A stretch of 32,022 nt of DNA from Bin80 sp964503085 (GCA_964503085.1 CAZCYQ010000042.1:1-32022), one strand, 5' to 3'; counted from the first letter of the stretch, positions 1 to 8,031 are shown. Notes: generated by a model not told the origin, from the letters alone. Numbers and translations are program-made.

Positions 1-41
1 GCCAAAATCGGCCTGTGGCTGCAACAAAAACAGTTTTTATG

Positions 42-100
42 TCAAAGTCGGGCTAAGTATAATTCCCAATCTTTGCCATATAAGCCCATATAACCTCCTT
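42..100 (-). other. strong Shine-Dalgarno site with a 15-codon ORF
   Basis: Read on the minus strand, AAGGAGGT (93-100) is followed three bases later by an ATG (87-89). That frame stops after 15 codons at 42-44. A second ATG at 77-79 gives only eight codons. A site this close to consensus is rare in this window, where most genes have none. It could be a leader peptide, or the start of a gene broken by a frameshift near the window edge: another minus-strand frame is open from about position 54 to the edge. No function can be assigned. Confidence 0.2.
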
Positions 101-175
101 AAATCGATCAACCCCCTATGTAGGCTAAACCCCCATTCTTGTGCACAAACGCCGTTCTACGCAATCTTGGCGTGT

Positions 176-919
176 CTAGCTCTTAACAGCATCTCTAATT
201 CCAAATACGTGCTTCATGAACCGCCGAATGAGATTATTGGCTTCCGGTGTTTCCTGTAGTGTTTCAATAAGGTCGTCCACCGGCATGCCGGCAATTTGCT
301 CGGTGTATTGAGGGTAGGCACGCAGTCGTTGTTTCAACAGAGGCACTTTGAGTTCAGAATGAAACTGCGTGCAGTAGAGCGGGGCATCCGGCATACAGAA
401 CGCGTGGTTTTCTACAAGGGGGGTACCGGCCAGTCGAACAGCGCCCTCAGGGAGTCGAACAACGGTATCCTGATGCCCCACATGGGCCAAGAACGGGTTT
501 CCTAATTCACCGAAGATGGGATCCTTCTTTCCCTCTTCTGTCAAAGAAAGTTCAAGCGTGCCCAGTTCTGCCAGTAGTGGATCAGTTATTACCAGCCCGC
601 CTAGGGCGGCTGCCATAGCTTGAAAACCCCAACAAGACGCAAATACCGGTTTGCGTTTTGCATAAAGTGAGCGCATTGCGTCCAGCGCTCTATCTAGCCA
701 AGGTCCTCCCTCTGGTACAGAGTAGTCTCCAGCTCCTCCGATTAACACCAGGTCTGTGCTGCGGAGCATTTCGGGAGAAGGCGGGTCATTGACCAAATCT
801 GCGGCAGAAATCTGTTCTGGAGAAGCGTCCAGTGCCTCAGCGAACGCGGTCACTTCACTGATGCGCATCGGGTCATCCAGTTTGCGTATTTGCAAGAGGA
901 GGATCTTGAGAGTAGACAT
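176..919 (-). CDS. stand-alone class I glutamine amidotransferase (GMP synthase-like)
   Basis: The protein has 247 residues, the size of a single free-standing GATase1 domain. The nucleophile elbow FASCWGFQ places the catalytic Cys at residue 96. QFHSE near residue 186 supplies His187 and Glu189, so the triad is complete. No synthetase domain is attached, which separates it from GuaA. Enzymes of this type hydrolyse glutamine or gamma-glutamyl compounds and either pass ammonia to a partner or simply degrade the substrate; the acceptor cannot be read from sequence. There is no signal peptide, so it should be cytoplasmic. The ATG at 917-919 gives a normal N-terminus (MSTLKILLLQ). It lies downstream of the ZIP-like gene on the same strand, 165 bp away, and may be transcribed separately. 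The family call is firm; the substrate is unknown. Confidence 0.85.
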   Translation of the reverse strand: MSTLKILLLQIRKLDDPMRISEVTAFAEALDASPEQISAADLVNDPPSPEMLRSTDLVLIGGAGDYSVPEGGPWLDRALDAMRSLYAKRKPVFASCWGFQAMAAALGGLVITDPLLAELGTLELSLTEEGKKDPIFGELGNPFLAHVGHQDTVVRLPEGAVRLAGTPLVENHAFCMPDAPLYCTQFHSELKVPLLKQRLRAYPQYTEQIAGMPVDDLIETLQETPEANNLIRRFMKHVFGIRDAVKS

Positions 920-1084
920 AGCGACTGGTGATGCAAATCAGTTAATAATACTGGAAGCCCCGTCTGCTCCCTGTAAGTTTCTGTATTCGGGTTTGCATGG
1001 ATCAATCAGGAGGGCCGATCGGCTTTGGGAGTTGTTAATTGGCTTATTGTTCACTGGTCAAAGAAGGGTCGTCATGACATCAAC

Positions 1085-1744
1085 CTAATGGTTGTATCCG
1101 TGATGGTCGTGTATATCCATACTTTCTTGCGTATTGTGCGAGTGTGGACCTCCATGACGGCCCTCGTGAAAGATAACATGCAATAAAGAGCCAGCCACGA
1201 ATGCTTGAAAGTAGCTGCTCCCCACAAATTCATTGGCCAATATACCGGAAAGAAAGAACCCGGTAGCAGTTGCCAGCAAAAGTCCTGCAATGCCGGCCAT
1301 AGCGGTGATTGTACCATAGCGAGGTTGCAAAAGCCACCAGATCATAAGTCCTACGGCGATGCGATGGATCGCTATGGGGAGCGTGGCGATAGGCTGATCT
1401 GTGTTCAGGCTTGCACCTTCCAAAAGAGCATGCAGAAAAAGTCCAGTAAATCCTGCAATTATGGATAATGCTTCAGTCTTTTTTGCAATACCGTGGGAGA
1501 TATGCGTGATTGCAAGGGGCATCAAAAGCCCTAAAGCCATGGTTCCCGTGAGAGACGCAATGCTAACCAGCTCCCAACCTTTATGTGTAATCTGATGCCC
1601 GAGAACCTGTATCAGCACTAACAGGGGCACCACCACATACATACTTCGGTCGAAGACACGCGTAAGCCTGGGATGGTCATGCAGTACCGAGTATAGAAGA
1701 GCTCCTATTACTGGCGCACTTAGAGCGTAAAGAAGGGGGACCAT
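1085..1744 (-). CDS. ZIP-like divalent metal permease with His-rich tail
   Basis: This is a 219-residue membrane protein with roughly seven to eight hydrophobic segments. The motif LHALLEGAS (His105, Glu109) resembles the HxxxEG signature of ZIP transmembrane helix 4, and AIHRIAVGL (His127) resembles helix 5, where ZIP proteins bind zinc. A His-rich C-terminus (193-219, with HEGRHGGPHSH and HDHHGYNH) probably binds metal. ZIP proteins carry Zn(II), Fe(II) or Mn(II) into the cytoplasm, but many members are longer (about 250-300 residues) and the match here is motif-level only. No Shine-Dalgarno sequence precedes the ATG at 1742-1744. The glutamine amidotransferase follows on the same strand with no evident functional link. 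A different small polytopic family is possible. Confidence 0.6.
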   Translation of the reverse strand: MVPLLYALSAPVIGALLYSVLHDHPRLTRVFDRSMYVVVPLLVLIQVLGHQITHKGWELVSIASLTGTMALGLLMPLAITHISHGIAKKTEALSIIAGFTGLFLHALLEGASLNTDQPIATLPIAIHRIAVGLMIWWLLQPRYGTITAMAGIAGLLLATATGFFLSGILANEFVGSSYFQAFVAGSLLHVIFHEGRHGGPHSHNTQESMDIHDHHGYNH

Positions 1745-1780
1745 CTAGTATTCAGGTGAAATAAACGCGCAATATAATAG

Positions 1781-1996
1781 CCATTCGGCGATTTTGATTA
1801 TTACTGCAGTTCGTTTGAGCATAATCAAGCTAGTACATTGAACTGGATTCAAACGGAAGCGTTTTTGGACGGGGGCGAGTCACGGAAGACGGTAACTGAC
1901 CGGATTGTGATTGGAGGAGCAAATGGGATGTTCAATAATGACCGGAGAGTTTATATCGGAGGAACACAAATTTACCGCAATTTCGGGGCAGCATAA
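1781..1996 (+). pseudogene. possible 3' end of a decayed gene, family unknown
   Basis: This belongs to the 450-bp stretch 1745-2194 that holds no intact gene. One plus-strand frame is open from 1781 to a TAA at 1994-1996 with no ATG at its upstream end. Its last half is rich in Gly and aromatic residues and reads like the end of a folded protein (it includes RVYIGGTQIYRNFGAA). I do not recognise the family. It may be a gene remnant or a chance open frame. Confidence 0.2.
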
Positions 1997-2009
1997 TACC
2001 AAAGCCTGT

Positions 2010-2126
2010 TCAATCTTTGCCGTCGAACGCAATCTTGCCTGAAAATTCTCCAGACACAACTCCCGGCGGATATGTGCCTTGCCAACCGGGATAAAATACC
2101 TTTCTCAAAGTTAAAACTTTGATTGA
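2010..2126 (-). pseudogene. possible 3' end of a second decayed gene
   Basis: On the minus strand this frame ends at a stop at 2010-2012 and reads protein-like over its last 35-40 codons (for example YPGWQGTYPPGVVSGEF). Further upstream the frame enters the start of prmC antisense and looks like noise. Its stop lies 14 bp from the stop of the plus-strand fragment at 1781-1996, the arrangement of two convergent gene ends. The family is not recognised. Confidence 0.15.
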
Positions 2127-2194
2127 AGTCAATCTCAGCCGAATTCTGTGCGACACGGGGCATGGGAGTTCACATCTGAATATCCACGCAAAGG

Positions 2195-3097
2195 ATGCAT
2201 GTAAAAACCATACTTCGGGAAGTGGAAAAAATGTTGGAGCAGGCGAGTGTCCCATCTCCCCGACGTACGGCAGTATGGATTCTTTGCGATATAATCAGAT
2301 GTAGCCCGACACATTTGATCAGTCGTGAAGGTGATCGACTTGGGAGGAATCAGGTCATCAGAATCCGGGAGGCAGCCCAGCGCTGTGCTGCTCATGAACC
2401 TGTGCAGTACGTATTAGGGTACGCGGAATTTTGCGAGTTACATCTGCGTGTCTCTCCTGAAGTTCTAATACCACGACCGGAAACAGAGCAAATGATCGAG
2501 ATTGCTCTTGATGCTGTTGGGCCAGACGGTACATTAGAAGTGTTGGACATTGGTACCGGCAGTGGCTGCATTGCACTGAGCATGAAGCACGCTTTGCCTG
2601 CATCCCAGGTAACGGCTTGTGATATCAGTGCGCCCGCACTCCAGATTGCCAGGAATAATGCCAAGAAAAATGGGCTTGATATCAGGTTCATCATGGCAGA
2701 TTTAATGAGTTGTGATTTTGTGCATACAGTTGGTACGGAATACAACTTGGTTATCGCTAATCCTCCTTACATACCGGACAGCGAACGTTCACAGCTGCCC
2801 CGGATGGTGCGGAATTACGAGCCGGGAATTGCTCTTTTCTGCGGTGATGATCCTCTTGCATTTTACCGGGCCATAGCTGATAAACTCGTGAGTGGCCTGC
2901 TACGCCAAGGGGGGACGCTTGTGCTGGAAACGCACGTTGATTATGCAAGCTCTGTCGGTATGCTGTTACAGCAAAAAAAAGATATCTCACAGGTTCAGAT
3001 CAGGCCGGATTTGGCAGGATTGTCCAGATTCGTGCTCGCAAAATATTCTGGAGAAAACCATCCGGTCAGCGGTAGGATGCAAACCATAGCAACTTGA
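2195..3097 (+). CDS. prmC: peptide chain release factor N5-glutamine methyltransferase
   Basis: PrmC methylates the Gln of the GGQ motif in release factors RF1 and RF2 using S-adenosylmethionine, which speeds translation termination in the cytoplasm. The 300-residue product shows the family landmarks in order: an N-terminal helical domain with EPVQYVLG (68-75), VLIPRPETE (90-98), the SAM-binding loop LDIGTGSG (117-124) and the substrate-Gln motif NPPY (189-192). Length is close to the usual 280-290, with about 15 extra residues at the C-terminus. The ATG at 2195 has only an AAGG immediately upstream (2191-2194), so the Met at 2231 is an alternative start, but the first residues resemble PrmC N-termini. 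The hydrolase gene begins four bases after the stop, so the two are probably co-transcribed. Confidence 0.92.
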   Translation: MHVKTILREVEKMLEQASVPSPRRTAVWILCDIIRCSPTHLISREGDRLGRNQVIRIREAAQRCAAHEPVQYVLGYAEFCELHLRVSPEVLIPRPETEQMIEIALDAVGPDGTLEVLDIGTGSGCIALSMKHALPASQVTACDISAPALQIARNNAKKNGLDIRFIMADLMSCDFVHTVGTEYNLVIANPPYIPDSERSQLPRMVRNYEPGIALFCGDDPLAFYRAIADKLVSGLLRQGGTLVLETHVDYASSVGMLLQQKKDISQVQIRPDLAGLSRFVLAKYSGENHPVSGRMQTIAT

Positions 3098-3101
3098 ATC
3101 A

Positions 3102-4007
3102 ATGAAGCTTGCGCTTATCCAATGCTCAGCATCAAACGATGTGGATAGCAACCTGATCAAGGGACTGGATTCCTTGGAGACTGCAGCACAGGCGGGGGCA
3201 AACCTGGTTGTGTACCCAGAGCTTGCTTTTACACCGTTTTATCCTCAACACCGAAAGGTGCGCTATCCCGAGTGCAGAGGAAATGATTTGCCACCATTAT
3301 CGCTTGCTGAAGAGATCCCCGGCCGTACAACAGACGCTTTCTGCGCAGCGGCCAAAAGGTTGGGAGTGGTTGTGGTTCTCAATCTGTACGCACGGGAAGG
3401 CGATACTGCTTTTGATGCTTCACCGGTGATTGATGCGGACGGTACGCTCCTGGGCGTAACAAGAATGATGCACATTACGCAGTACGAAGGATTCTATGAG
3501 CAAGACTACTACACAGCTGCAGGTAGCCGGGCCCCGGTGTACAATACTGCTGCTGGTCGGGTTGGTGTAGCTATTTGCTACGACCGACATTATGGAGAAT
3601 ATCTGCGTGCACTCGCTCTGCAGCGAGCGGATGTGGTGGTTGTCCCCCAGGCAGGTGCACTTGATGAGTGGCCGAAGGGATTATTTGAAGCGGAGTTGAG
3701 GGTGGGAGCATTCCAGAATGGCTACTACATGGCTCTCGCCAACCGTGTGGGGCAGGAAGACATCCTGACCTTCGGTGGAGGATCTTTTGTGGTTGATCCG
3801 GCAGGTAGCGTTGTGGCCCAGGCGCCCACGATATCCGAGGCTATTCTTTATGCTGACCTGGATATGAAGCGCTGTGAGGAATCCCACGCTCGACAATTAT
3901 TTCTTAAGCACCGCCGCCCAGATATCTATTCGGGTGGAGCGGTTTGTTTTCAGAATTGCGAGAATTCGGAGTATGGCGTGTGCTGCCAGGCTCCTGTAGC
4001 CACGTAA
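3102..4007 (+). CDS. carbon-nitrogen hydrolase (nitrilase superfamily), catalytic Lys absent
   Basis: The 301-residue protein has the nitrilase-superfamily fold. Glu40 (VVYPELAF) and Cys159 (VAICYDRHYGEY) are in place, as is the second Glu (FYEQDYY, Glu133). The overall pattern is closest to N-carbamoylputrescine amidase and beta-ureidopropionase relatives, which act on carbamoyl or amide C-N bonds. In those enzymes a stretch like YRKMHIP carries the catalytic Lys; here it reads TRMMHITQ, so Met122 (codon 3465-3467) sits where Lys is expected. This may be a subfamily trait rather than a defect, since the rest of the protein is well conserved. The start ATG lies four bases after the prmC stop. 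The last 20 codons overlap the convergent thioredoxin gene by 58 bp and form a Cys-rich tail beyond the usual end. The substrate is unknown. Confidence 0.85.
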   Translation: MKLALIQCSASNDVDSNLIKGLDSLETAAQAGANLVVYPELAFTPFYPQHRKVRYPECRGNDLPPLSLAEEIPGRTTDAFCAAAKRLGVVVVLNLYAREGDTAFDASPVIDADGTLLGVTRMMHITQYEGFYEQDYYTAAGSRAPVYNTAAGRVGVAICYDRHYGEYLRALALQRADVVVVPQAGALDEWPKGLFEAELRVGAFQNGYYMALANRVGQEDILTFGGGSFVVDPAGSVVAQAPTISEAILYADLDMKRCEESHARQLFLKHRRPDIYSGGAVCFQNCENSEYGVCCQAPVAT

Positions 4008-4468
4008 CGCAGGGCAATGCTAAAATCATCCTTTGCCCAATATCCTGGACATTTTGTGATGTAGCTGCCATCGCTCCCGAGGAACACGGTAGTAGGTGTG
4101 CCTTCGGCTCCCAGGTGATATCCCAGCTCCATGGATGAAAGATTATGCCCCCAAAAGTCATGGCGAGTTTCGGCATCGTCAATATTTAGCCGTCCATAGG
4201 CAAAATTGTCCTGAACGTAGGCAACCAGAGCGGCATCCGTATAGACCTCCTGCTGCATTTTTCGACACCATCCACACCACGGAGCATAGATGTCAATAAG
4301 GATGGGTTGGCCTGTTCTAGCAGCGGTTGCAACAGCTTCATCGAAGGTGGGCCAACTCATGGGAGCCGGCAATACTTCAGGTTCGGGTGTGGTAGTCTCC
4401 GTTATATCGTCACGCGTGCACCCGAAGATCAGGAGCACCACGAGTGGTAATGTGCGACGCAACATCAT
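3950..4468 (-). CDS. thioredoxin-fold lipoprotein
   Basis: The N-terminus (MMLRRTLPLVVLLIFGC) is a lipoprotein signal ending in a lipobox, with Cys17 as the lipidated residue. After a Thr/Pro/Glu linker comes a thioredoxin fold with the redox pair WCGWC (Cys65, Cys68) and the cis-Pro loop GTPT (Pro125). It is 172 residues long. The WCxWC type and the preceding AxxTGQPILIDIYA pattern resemble DsbD-gamma/thioredoxin_7 proteins, which reduce or oxidise thiols outside the cytoplasmic membrane. Its ATG overlaps the stop of the upstream glycosyltransferase by four bases, so translation is probably coupled. Its 3' end overlaps the convergent hydrolase gene. The partner protein is not known. Confidence 0.85.
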   Translation of the reverse strand: MMLRRTLPLVVLLIFGCTRDDITETTTPEPEVLPAPMSWPTFDEAVATAARTGQPILIDIYAPWCGWCRKMQQEVYTDAALVAYVQDNFAYGRLNIDDAETRHDFWGHNLSSMELGYHLGAEGTPTTVFLGSDGSYITKCPGYWAKDDFSIALRYVATGAWQHTPYSEFSQF

Positions 4469-5637
4469 CCGTTCAGGAGGGGGAGGTAGGCGGCAATAAA
4501 ACGTTCAGATTCTGCAGCAAAGTTAAAAACTTTTTGGACATCATGCGTATTCGTGACCCATTTTTGGCGTAACTCGGTATTGCTGACCGCGCGGTTTAAG
4601 GCAGTGGCTAGAGCTTTTGTGTTGCCGGGAGGTACTACGCAGCCTACACTGAAACGTTGTATGATCTGTGATATTTCAGGGAGATCACAGGCAATGACCG
4701 GTACGCCGGCTGCCAGATATTCAAAAAGTTTGTTGGGTAGTGCATATCTGTGATTCAGGCAACAGTCTTCCAGGAATGTAAGCCCGAGGTCGGCCGATGC
4801 TGTAACTGCAAGTAGTTTTTCGGGCGGTACAGGGTCAATAAATCGGACTTTCGATTGTAGCTCAAGATTTTGAACCAAATGTTCTATATCAGATCGCAAT
4901 GGTCCACGCCCCATGAAAACCAGGACAGCGTTGTCTGTATGCAGCATTGCCTCAACCATCATTGTGGCTCCCCGGTGCTTCTGCAGATTACCCTGATGGA
5001 GTATGATCGTGACGTTTGGAGGTAATGCAAGGCGCTCACGCAGGGAGCGCGAGGAAGTGGCTGCCTGTGGTGCAGGGATATTGCGCATCAGGCAGATGTC
5101 TTGAACATTGTGTGTTTTCTGTAAATGGCGGGCAATGCTTTCACTTACTGTGTAGACGCAATTGGCACGATGGATGTGCAAGTGTTGTATAACCTCCCAA
5201 GTGGTACGTACCCATGGACGCCGGGTAGTTGAGGGGACGTGTGTATAAAGTTCGCGTGCGTCAAAGACCAGTCGGGCATGATGGCGGTCTGCGGCCTGGC
5301 GCATTGCAGGCAGGGTATACAGATCACTTGCGTGGTAGACCGTAGACTTTATGTATTTCAGAGCAGACTTGAATTGTCGATGATTACGCCAGAAAAAGCG
5401 GGGGCCAGATCCAGGTGGTCTGGGGAGGCAGATGAGGGTTACGTCCTTGATGTTCATCCTGGTCATACCCACCGGGGTACCAAGTCCCAATACGAGAACT
5501 TTGAGTCCCAATTCGGACAGCAGACCCAGCTGCCGGAGCGCACGCGAATTAGCCCTTGGATCCCCTGTTAGGGCGAACGCAATGTCCACTGAATGATGAA
5601 CAGATTTACTCAGGTCTGAGTGTTCGTGTAACTCCAT
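4465..5637 (-). CDS. glycosyltransferase, GT4 family
   Basis: The 390-residue protein has the two-domain GT-B layout. The N-terminal acceptor domain starts about residue 17 (VDIAFALTGDPRANSRA). The C-terminal nucleotide-sugar domain begins near residue 208 and carries the family signature PNKLFEYLAAGVPVIACD (301-318), where Glu306 is the expected donor-binding residue, along with VFMGRGPL (240-247). GT4 retaining enzymes move a sugar from an activated nucleotide donor to cell-surface glycans, lipids or small molecules; donor and acceptor cannot be read. There is no signal peptide, so it is cytoplasmic or peripheral to the membrane. The stop overlaps the start of the thioredoxin lipoprotein (4465-4468). 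A candidate promoter lies just upstream and would leave a very short leader, so the true start could lie somewhat downstream of 5637. Confidence 0.87.
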   Translation of the reverse strand: MELHEHSDLSKSVHHSVDIAFALTGDPRANSRALRQLGLLSELGLKVLVLGLGTPVGMTRMNIKDVTLICLPRPPGSGPRFFWRNHRQFKSALKYIKSTVYHASDLYTLPAMRQAADRHHARLVFDARELYTHVPSTTRRPWVRTTWEVIQHLHIHRANCVYTVSESIARHLQKTHNVQDICLMRNIPAPQAATSSRSLRERLALPPNVTIILHQGNLQKHRGATMMVEAMLHTDNAVLVFMGRGPLRSDIEHLVQNLELQSKVRFIDPVPPEKLLAVTASADLGLTFLEDCCLNHRYALPNKLFEYLAAGVPVIACDLPEISQIIQRFSVGCVVPPGNTKALATALNRAVSNTELRQKWVTNTHDVQKVFNFAAESERFIAAYLPLLNG

Positions 5638-5647
5638 GGGAAAGCGC

Positions 5648-5677
5648 AGTATAATGCTCGCGTCTATTGAAATTCAA
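5648..5677 (-). promoter_or_regulatory. candidate sigma-70-type promoter for the glycosyltransferase
   Basis: On the minus strand TTGAAT (5672-5677) and TATACT (5648-5653) are separated by 18 bases, in the short divergent region between the glycosyltransferase and plsC. Transcription would begin near 5641, only a few bases before the annotated ATG at 5637. The match is good, but short motifs arise by chance in AT-rich spacers. Confidence 0.35.
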
Positions 5678-5707
5678 ATACTAACTATAAACAAAGTGTA
5701 GGCAGCA

Positions 5708-6505
5708 ATGCGGGTCTGGTTACGTCTTGTGTGCGCCTTGGTCTTAACCATAATTGGCAGTATTCATACGAGTATTGGGGCATCGTTACGTCCTAGCGAT
5801 GAGCGCCTTGCCTACAGGATGAAACGTCAAGGTATGGCAGGTCGGCTATTTTGTCGTGTTCTAAATATTCATGTGCAGGCATCCAGCAAAGCAAGATTGG
5901 CGCCAGGTGTATTGCGGGTAAGCAACCATTTGACGGTACTTGATCCAATATTCCTCGCATCCAAACTGGATGTCTGTTTTGCGGGCAAGGCAGAGATTAC
6001 ACGTTGGCCAATAGTCGGGTGGATTTGTCGTACCTATGCCATGCTGTTGGTTGATCGATCCCGTAGGGGACAGGCTAAAGCGTTTGCCTCTCAAGTCCGG
6101 ACTCGCCTCATGGAACGCGGTTCGGTTATGGTGTTCCCCGAAGGTACGACGGGCGACGGCAAGGCATTGTTGCCATTCAAGACGGGCGCTTTCGAAAGCA
6201 TCAGAGACTGGGACGAGGGGCGCGTACAACCAATATTTGTAAATGTGATCGGTCTTGACGGGCGTGCCATGCAGGGTAGCGAAGGACGGGAAAAAGTTTC
6301 CAATGTACATCACGATACGTTTGTCGGAGATGTGCACTATCTGGCGGGTTTCAAGCGACTGGACATAGAGTTGCGGATCGGTCCATTTATTGAAACCCAG
6401 GGCATGGATCGTAAAGCAATCTCGAAAGTGGTCAGAGAGGCTATCTTGGCACTTGCCGAAACAATACCTGCGACGCATAGTAGCGAACACAATGCAGGAA
6501 ATTGA
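5708..6505 (+). CDS. plsC: 1-acyl-sn-glycerol-3-phosphate acyltransferase (PlsC/LPLAT family)
   Basis: This 265-residue protein has a hydrophobic N-terminal segment (about 3-25) and the acyltransferase motifs of the LPLAT family: NHLTVLDP (catalytic His74, Asp79, the HX4D motif) and FPEGTT (143-148, glycerol-phosphate binding). It should acylate lysophosphatidic acid to phosphatidic acid at the inner membrane; an ornithine-lipid or other lyso-lipid substrate is also possible for this family. It opens a plus-strand run with htrA, aroC, valS and a carbamoyltransferase. The stop lies inside the first codons of htrA, a 14-base overlap if htrA starts at 6492. No clear Shine-Dalgarno site precedes the ATG at 5708. 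Confidence 0.88.
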   Translation: MRVWLRLVCALVLTIIGSIHTSIGASLRPSDERLAYRMKRQGMAGRLFCRVLNIHVQASSKARLAPGVLRVSNHLTVLDPIFLASKLDVCFAGKAEITRWPIVGWICRTYAMLLVDRSRRGQAKAFASQVRTRLMERGSVMVFPEGTTGDGKALLPFKTGAFESIRDWDEGRVQPIFVNVIGLDGRAMQGSEGREKVSNVHHDTFVGDVHYLAGFKRLDIELRIGPFIETQGMDRKAISKVVREAILALAETIPATHSSEHNAGN

Positions 6506-8021
6506 AACATATCGGTTTGAATCCAGGCGCAAGCAATTTCGGCTTCTGATTGGAGTCGGATTGGTCAGTTTAGGGTTGTTGGCGGGGATACTCTTCATGC
6601 TGCTGGCCTATCCTCCGGCGCCCCGAGGCTCCCAATTGGCGGAGATCCGTCTTGTCGAGCGGGCAGGTCCAGATGAGGAAGTCATGGAGTCGGAGATGTC
6701 GGGTTTCCCTGTTCCCGGAAGTGCATTCCGGGATGTTGCCCGCCGTACAGTCCAGTCTGTTGTTTCCATTAATGTCGAATCCAGTTGGTCTTCACGTTTT
6801 TGGCCTTCGTCCGGTTCTGATTCGCAGATGTTTCCTGAAAACGAGGGTAGTGGAGTTGTAATTACCCCGCAAGGACACATTGTAACCAGCTATCATCTCG
6901 TTGAGGGTGCGGGTAAACTGCAGGTTAAGTTTGCAGACAAGCGGGAGTACGAGGCCTATACTGTGGGGGTAGATCCTTCGACAGATTTGGCCGTGATACA
7001 GATTGTCCTTCGCCCGGGAGAACGTGTTGAGCCTATCACAATTGGAGACTCGGAAACTGTGCAGCCGGGAGACTGGGTTTTAGCGGTCGGTAATCCATTG
7101 CAACTCAGTTCAACTGTTACAGCGGGTATCGTGAGCGCTCTAGGTCGTTCAATGAACATCATTGACGAGAGCTTTGGGATAGAAACATTTATTCAGACGG
7201 ATGCGGCCATCAACCCTGGTAGCTCCGGTGGTGCACTCGTCAACATCAGCGGCGAACTCATTGGTATCAATACAGCGATCGCGACGGATAGCGGATTCTA
7301 TGAGGGGTATGGTTTTGCGGTACCGGTTAATTTAATGATTCGTGTTGCCAGTGATCTGATCGAGTTTGGGGAATTTCGGCGGGGCTACATGGGAGTGGTA
7401 CCAACCAATGTACATGCAAAACTGGCACAGGTACTGGGGATGGCTAAGATCCAGGGTGTATTTTTAGATCAGATTTATGGCGGGAGTGCAGCGGAAATCG
7501 CTGGATTGCAGCCGGGGGATGTGATCGTTGCGATCAATGGGCAGCCGGTCAATGAACCTAATGAGCTGCAAAGTATAATTCTGCTGCAGCGTCCTGATTC
7601 CCAAATAGAGGTTGCATATTGGCGTGAAGGTCAAGTTGACAGCCTACAGCTAACACTGCTTGGACGAGACCATCCAAAGGTTGCCTCCTGGTTAGCTGAA
7701 ATGGGATACCATCCCCGCAGAGAGGTTAGCACAGCCAGATATTTAGATCAATGGGGTCTTGTGCTGCGGGACAAATGGGGAGAGGAAGATGATAGACAGT
7801 TCGGTAATTTTGAGGGTGTTATTATACAACGCGAGATGCGTCACGAGGAGATAGAGCATCTCCAAGCAAATGTACTTGTGGAGCGCATCAATGGGAAGGC
7901 GGTCAAAACGGTCGAACAGGCGATCAGAGAGCTCAATAGTGCAGATGGGCATGTAAGACTCTCCATTCGTGATAAGTGGAACGTTCCGCGGATTGTAGAT
8001 ATGAGTGAGCTTAAGGAGTAA
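6492..8021 (+). CDS. htrA: HtrA/DegP-type membrane-anchored serine protease with PDZ domains
   Basis: This is a trypsin-like protease for envelope protein quality control. With the ATG at 6492 the protein has 509 residues: a short cytoplasmic N-terminus, one membrane helix (about 18-40) and a protease domain with His135 (VTSYHLVEG), Asp165 (STDLAVIQ) and Ser245 (NPGSSGGAL). A PDZ domain follows at about 298-390 (RGYMGV, then GLQPGDVIVAINGQPV). A second, more divergent PDZ-like region lies near 440-500 (NVLVERINGKAV). The usual TNNHVV around the His is TSYHLV here. The frame extends upstream to an ATG at 6390, but that would overlap plsC by 116 bases and add an odd basic extension, so 6492 is preferred. 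A single membrane anchor suggests DegS-like or tethered DegP topology. Confidence 0.9.
   Translation: MQEIETYRFESRRKQFRLLIGVGLVSLGLLAGILFMLLAYPPAPRGSQLAEIRLVERAGPDEEVMESEMSGFPVPGSAFRDVARRTVQSVVSINVESSWSSRFWPSSGSDSQMFPENEGSGVVITPQGHIVTSYHLVEGAGKLQVKFADKREYEAYTVGVDPSTDLAVIQIVLRPGERVEPITIGDSETVQPGDWVLAVGNPLQLSSTVTAGIVSALGRSMNIIDESFGIETFIQTDAAINPGSSGGALVNISGELIGINTAIATDSGFYEGYGFAVPVNLMIRVASDLIEFGEFRRGYMGVVPTNVHAKLAQVLGMAKIQGVFLDQIYGGSAAEIAGLQPGDVIVAINGQPVNEPNELQSIILLQRPDSQIEVAYWREGQVDSLQLTLLGRDHPKVASWLAEMGYHPRREVSTARYLDQWGLVLRDKWGEEDDRQFGNFEGVIIQREMRHEEIEHLQANVLVERINGKAVKTVEQAIRELNSADGHVRLSIRDKWNVPRIVDMSELKE
8013..8018 (+). promoter_or_regulatory. ribosome binding site of aroC
   Basis: AAGGAG within the last codons of htrA lies 13 bases before the ATG at 8032. 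It is the only good Shine-Dalgarno match near the start and supports 8032 over the upstream in-frame ATG at 8005, which has none. Spacing is slightly long. Confidence 0.4.
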
Positions 8022-8031
8022 CGGGCATCGG

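Noticed and set aside
139..148. TTGTGCACAA palindrome downstream of the glutamine amidotransferase
   Set aside because: Ten-base palindromes are expected by chance in 32 kb, and it lies past the 3' end of a gene rather than at a promoter; only its similarity to the dyad at 30717-30730 is noted.
1851..1866. AAACG-GAAG-CGTTT hairpin followed by T residues
   Set aside because: The stem has only five pairs, mostly A-T, and no plus-strand gene ends upstream of it, so a terminator role is unlikely.
6390..6491. Upstream extension of the htrA reading frame
   Set aside because: It overlaps plsC by more than 100 bases, adds a basic stretch unlike HtrA N-termini, and the Met at 6492 sits just before the membrane anchor.
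5861..6598. 245-codon minus-strand open frame antisense to plsC
   Set aside because: plsC has clear catalytic motifs on the plus strand; the antisense translation has no domain-like pattern.
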